Assembly: GCF_000193205.1 (NCBI RefSeq)
Contig: NC_015278.1
Coordinates: 806,001-870,000, forward strand
Length of the DNA: 64,000 bases
DNA from: Aerococcus sp. Group 1
GTDB taxonomy: Bacteria > Bacillota > Bacilli > Lactobacillales > Aerococcaceae
Direction of reading: 5' to 3'
The translations under genes and the position numbers were made by a program. Below are positions 63,511-64,000 of this stretch, piece after piece. How positions within the stretch are numbered: the stretch's first letter is position 1; every line of letters starts with the position of its first letter. Below the pieces are notes generated by a model. The model had not been told where the DNA came from and searched no databases. It saw only the letters and a program-made list of their open reading frames with translations.

Positions 63511-64000
63511 ATGGTGCTATATCTCCTATTATCTCTACTTGTCATTCTTGGGCTGGTCACCTACCTCTATCTGAGTCAGAAGGAAATTACCTATATTAGC
63601 CAGCAATTAGCTGACATTCACAAGAGAAAAACTAACAAACTCTTAAGGCAGCGGGTCTATAGCCCAGCCTTTAACCAGCTGGTAGAGCGAATAAATGCGG
63701 GCTTGACCCAAGAAAGGGAGCTGCGCTTGACCTTGGAAAAGAAGGAAAGGCTGCAACAAGAATTCTTGACTAATCTTTCCCATGACCTCCGAACCCCACT
63801 GACTTCCATCAAAGGCTATATCCAACTCTTGGAAATTGCCCAATCGCAAGCCGACCGTGATCACTATTTGTCTATTTTATCGGGGCGTCTAGGGCGTTTA
63901 ACGCTTTTATTGGACCAGCTTTTTGCTTATATGACCATTGAAGATGATGATTATCCTCTGCACATAGAGAGGATTGATTTGAAGGAAGACTTAGTCACTC
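63511..64000 (+). CDS. sensor histidine kinase (partial, cut by window edge)
   Basis: 163 codons are visible. One N-terminal transmembrane helix (VLYLLLSLLVILGLVTYLYL), a short juxtamembrane coiled region, and a HisKA domain with the phospho-acceptor histidine in FLTNLSHDLRTPLTSIKGYI. The lack of an extracellular sensor domain fits kinases that sense through a partner transporter or within the membrane (intramembrane-sensing type). GGGAAAG precedes the ATG. Presumed partner of the response regulator at 60808-61479. The ATPase domain lies beyond the window. Confidence 0.9.
   Translation, partial: MVLYLLLSLLVILGLVTYLYLSQKEITYISQQLADIHKRKTNKLLRQRVYSPAFNQLVERINAGLTQERELRLTLEKKERLQQEFLTNLSHDLRTPLTSIKGYIQLLEIAQSQADRDHYLSILSGRLGRLTLLLDQLFAYMTIEDDDYPLHIERIDLKEDLVT

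Overview
The window looks like a chromosomal segment from a low-to-moderate GC Lactobacillales species. The gene content (mevalonate pathway, complete bacterial V-type ATPase operon, zapA-cvpA-mutS2-trxA, racE-rdgB-yfcE and folD-xseAB-ispA-tlyA-recN clusters, comG operon) and the protein sequences fit Aerococcaceae, most likely Aerococcus. The genus is an inference from general resemblance, not from a marker gene.

Layout. 1-3115 (minus): mevalonate pathway operon mvk-mvaD-pmk, cut by the left edge. 3375-4925: guaA. 4980-10876 (minus): a DUF4177 protein, a membrane-tethered nuclease, a broken GNAT gene, a stress protein, a broken M42 peptidase and a lipoprotein. 11114-15388 (plus): hydrolase, trmO, and a lemA plus DUF2207 pair. 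15588-18431: TetR regulator and MacB-like ABC exporter with a palindromic operator between them. 18551-22082: popT (DUF368), then a DUF7916 gene with a PTS IIBC permease. 22249-26494: zapA, cvpA, mutS2, trxA. 26741-32671: small membrane protein, mgsA, gltS, racE, rdgB, yfcE, mscS. 32839-33895: DUF948 and YtxH envelope proteins. 33970-35382: an IS110-family element with a candidate bridge RNA. 35785-44380 (minus): nine-gene V-ATPase operon. 44722-49117: comGA to comGG. 49368-60549: pepP, efp, asp23-like, nusB, folD, xseA, xseB, ispA, tlyA, recN, miaA, hflX. 60621-60694: tRNA-Arg. 60808-64000: a response regulator, BcrAB-like ABC transporter and sensor kinase module, cut by the right edge.

Two patterns run across the whole window. 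First, every broken or oddly fused gene (GNAT, M42 peptidase, cvpA, rdgB, IS110 transposase, the V-ATPase stalk gene, comGE/comGF, the last ABC ATPase) is repaired by adding one A or T to a run of 5-7 identical bases. This points to homopolymer under-calling in the assembly rather than real gene decay. Second, intergenic gaps carry at least seven copies of a two-hairpin foldback repeat that I do not recognise as a named family. Its sequence diverges between copies while the folding pattern is kept, and one copy carries a second foldback nested inside it.

No defence island, CRISPR array or prophage is visible. The most interesting elements are the foldback repeat family, the structured RNA upstream of the IS110 transposase, the acidic tail on MvaD, the coiled-coil ComGG with no standard start codon, and the uncharacterised DUF7916 enzyme next to its PTS.
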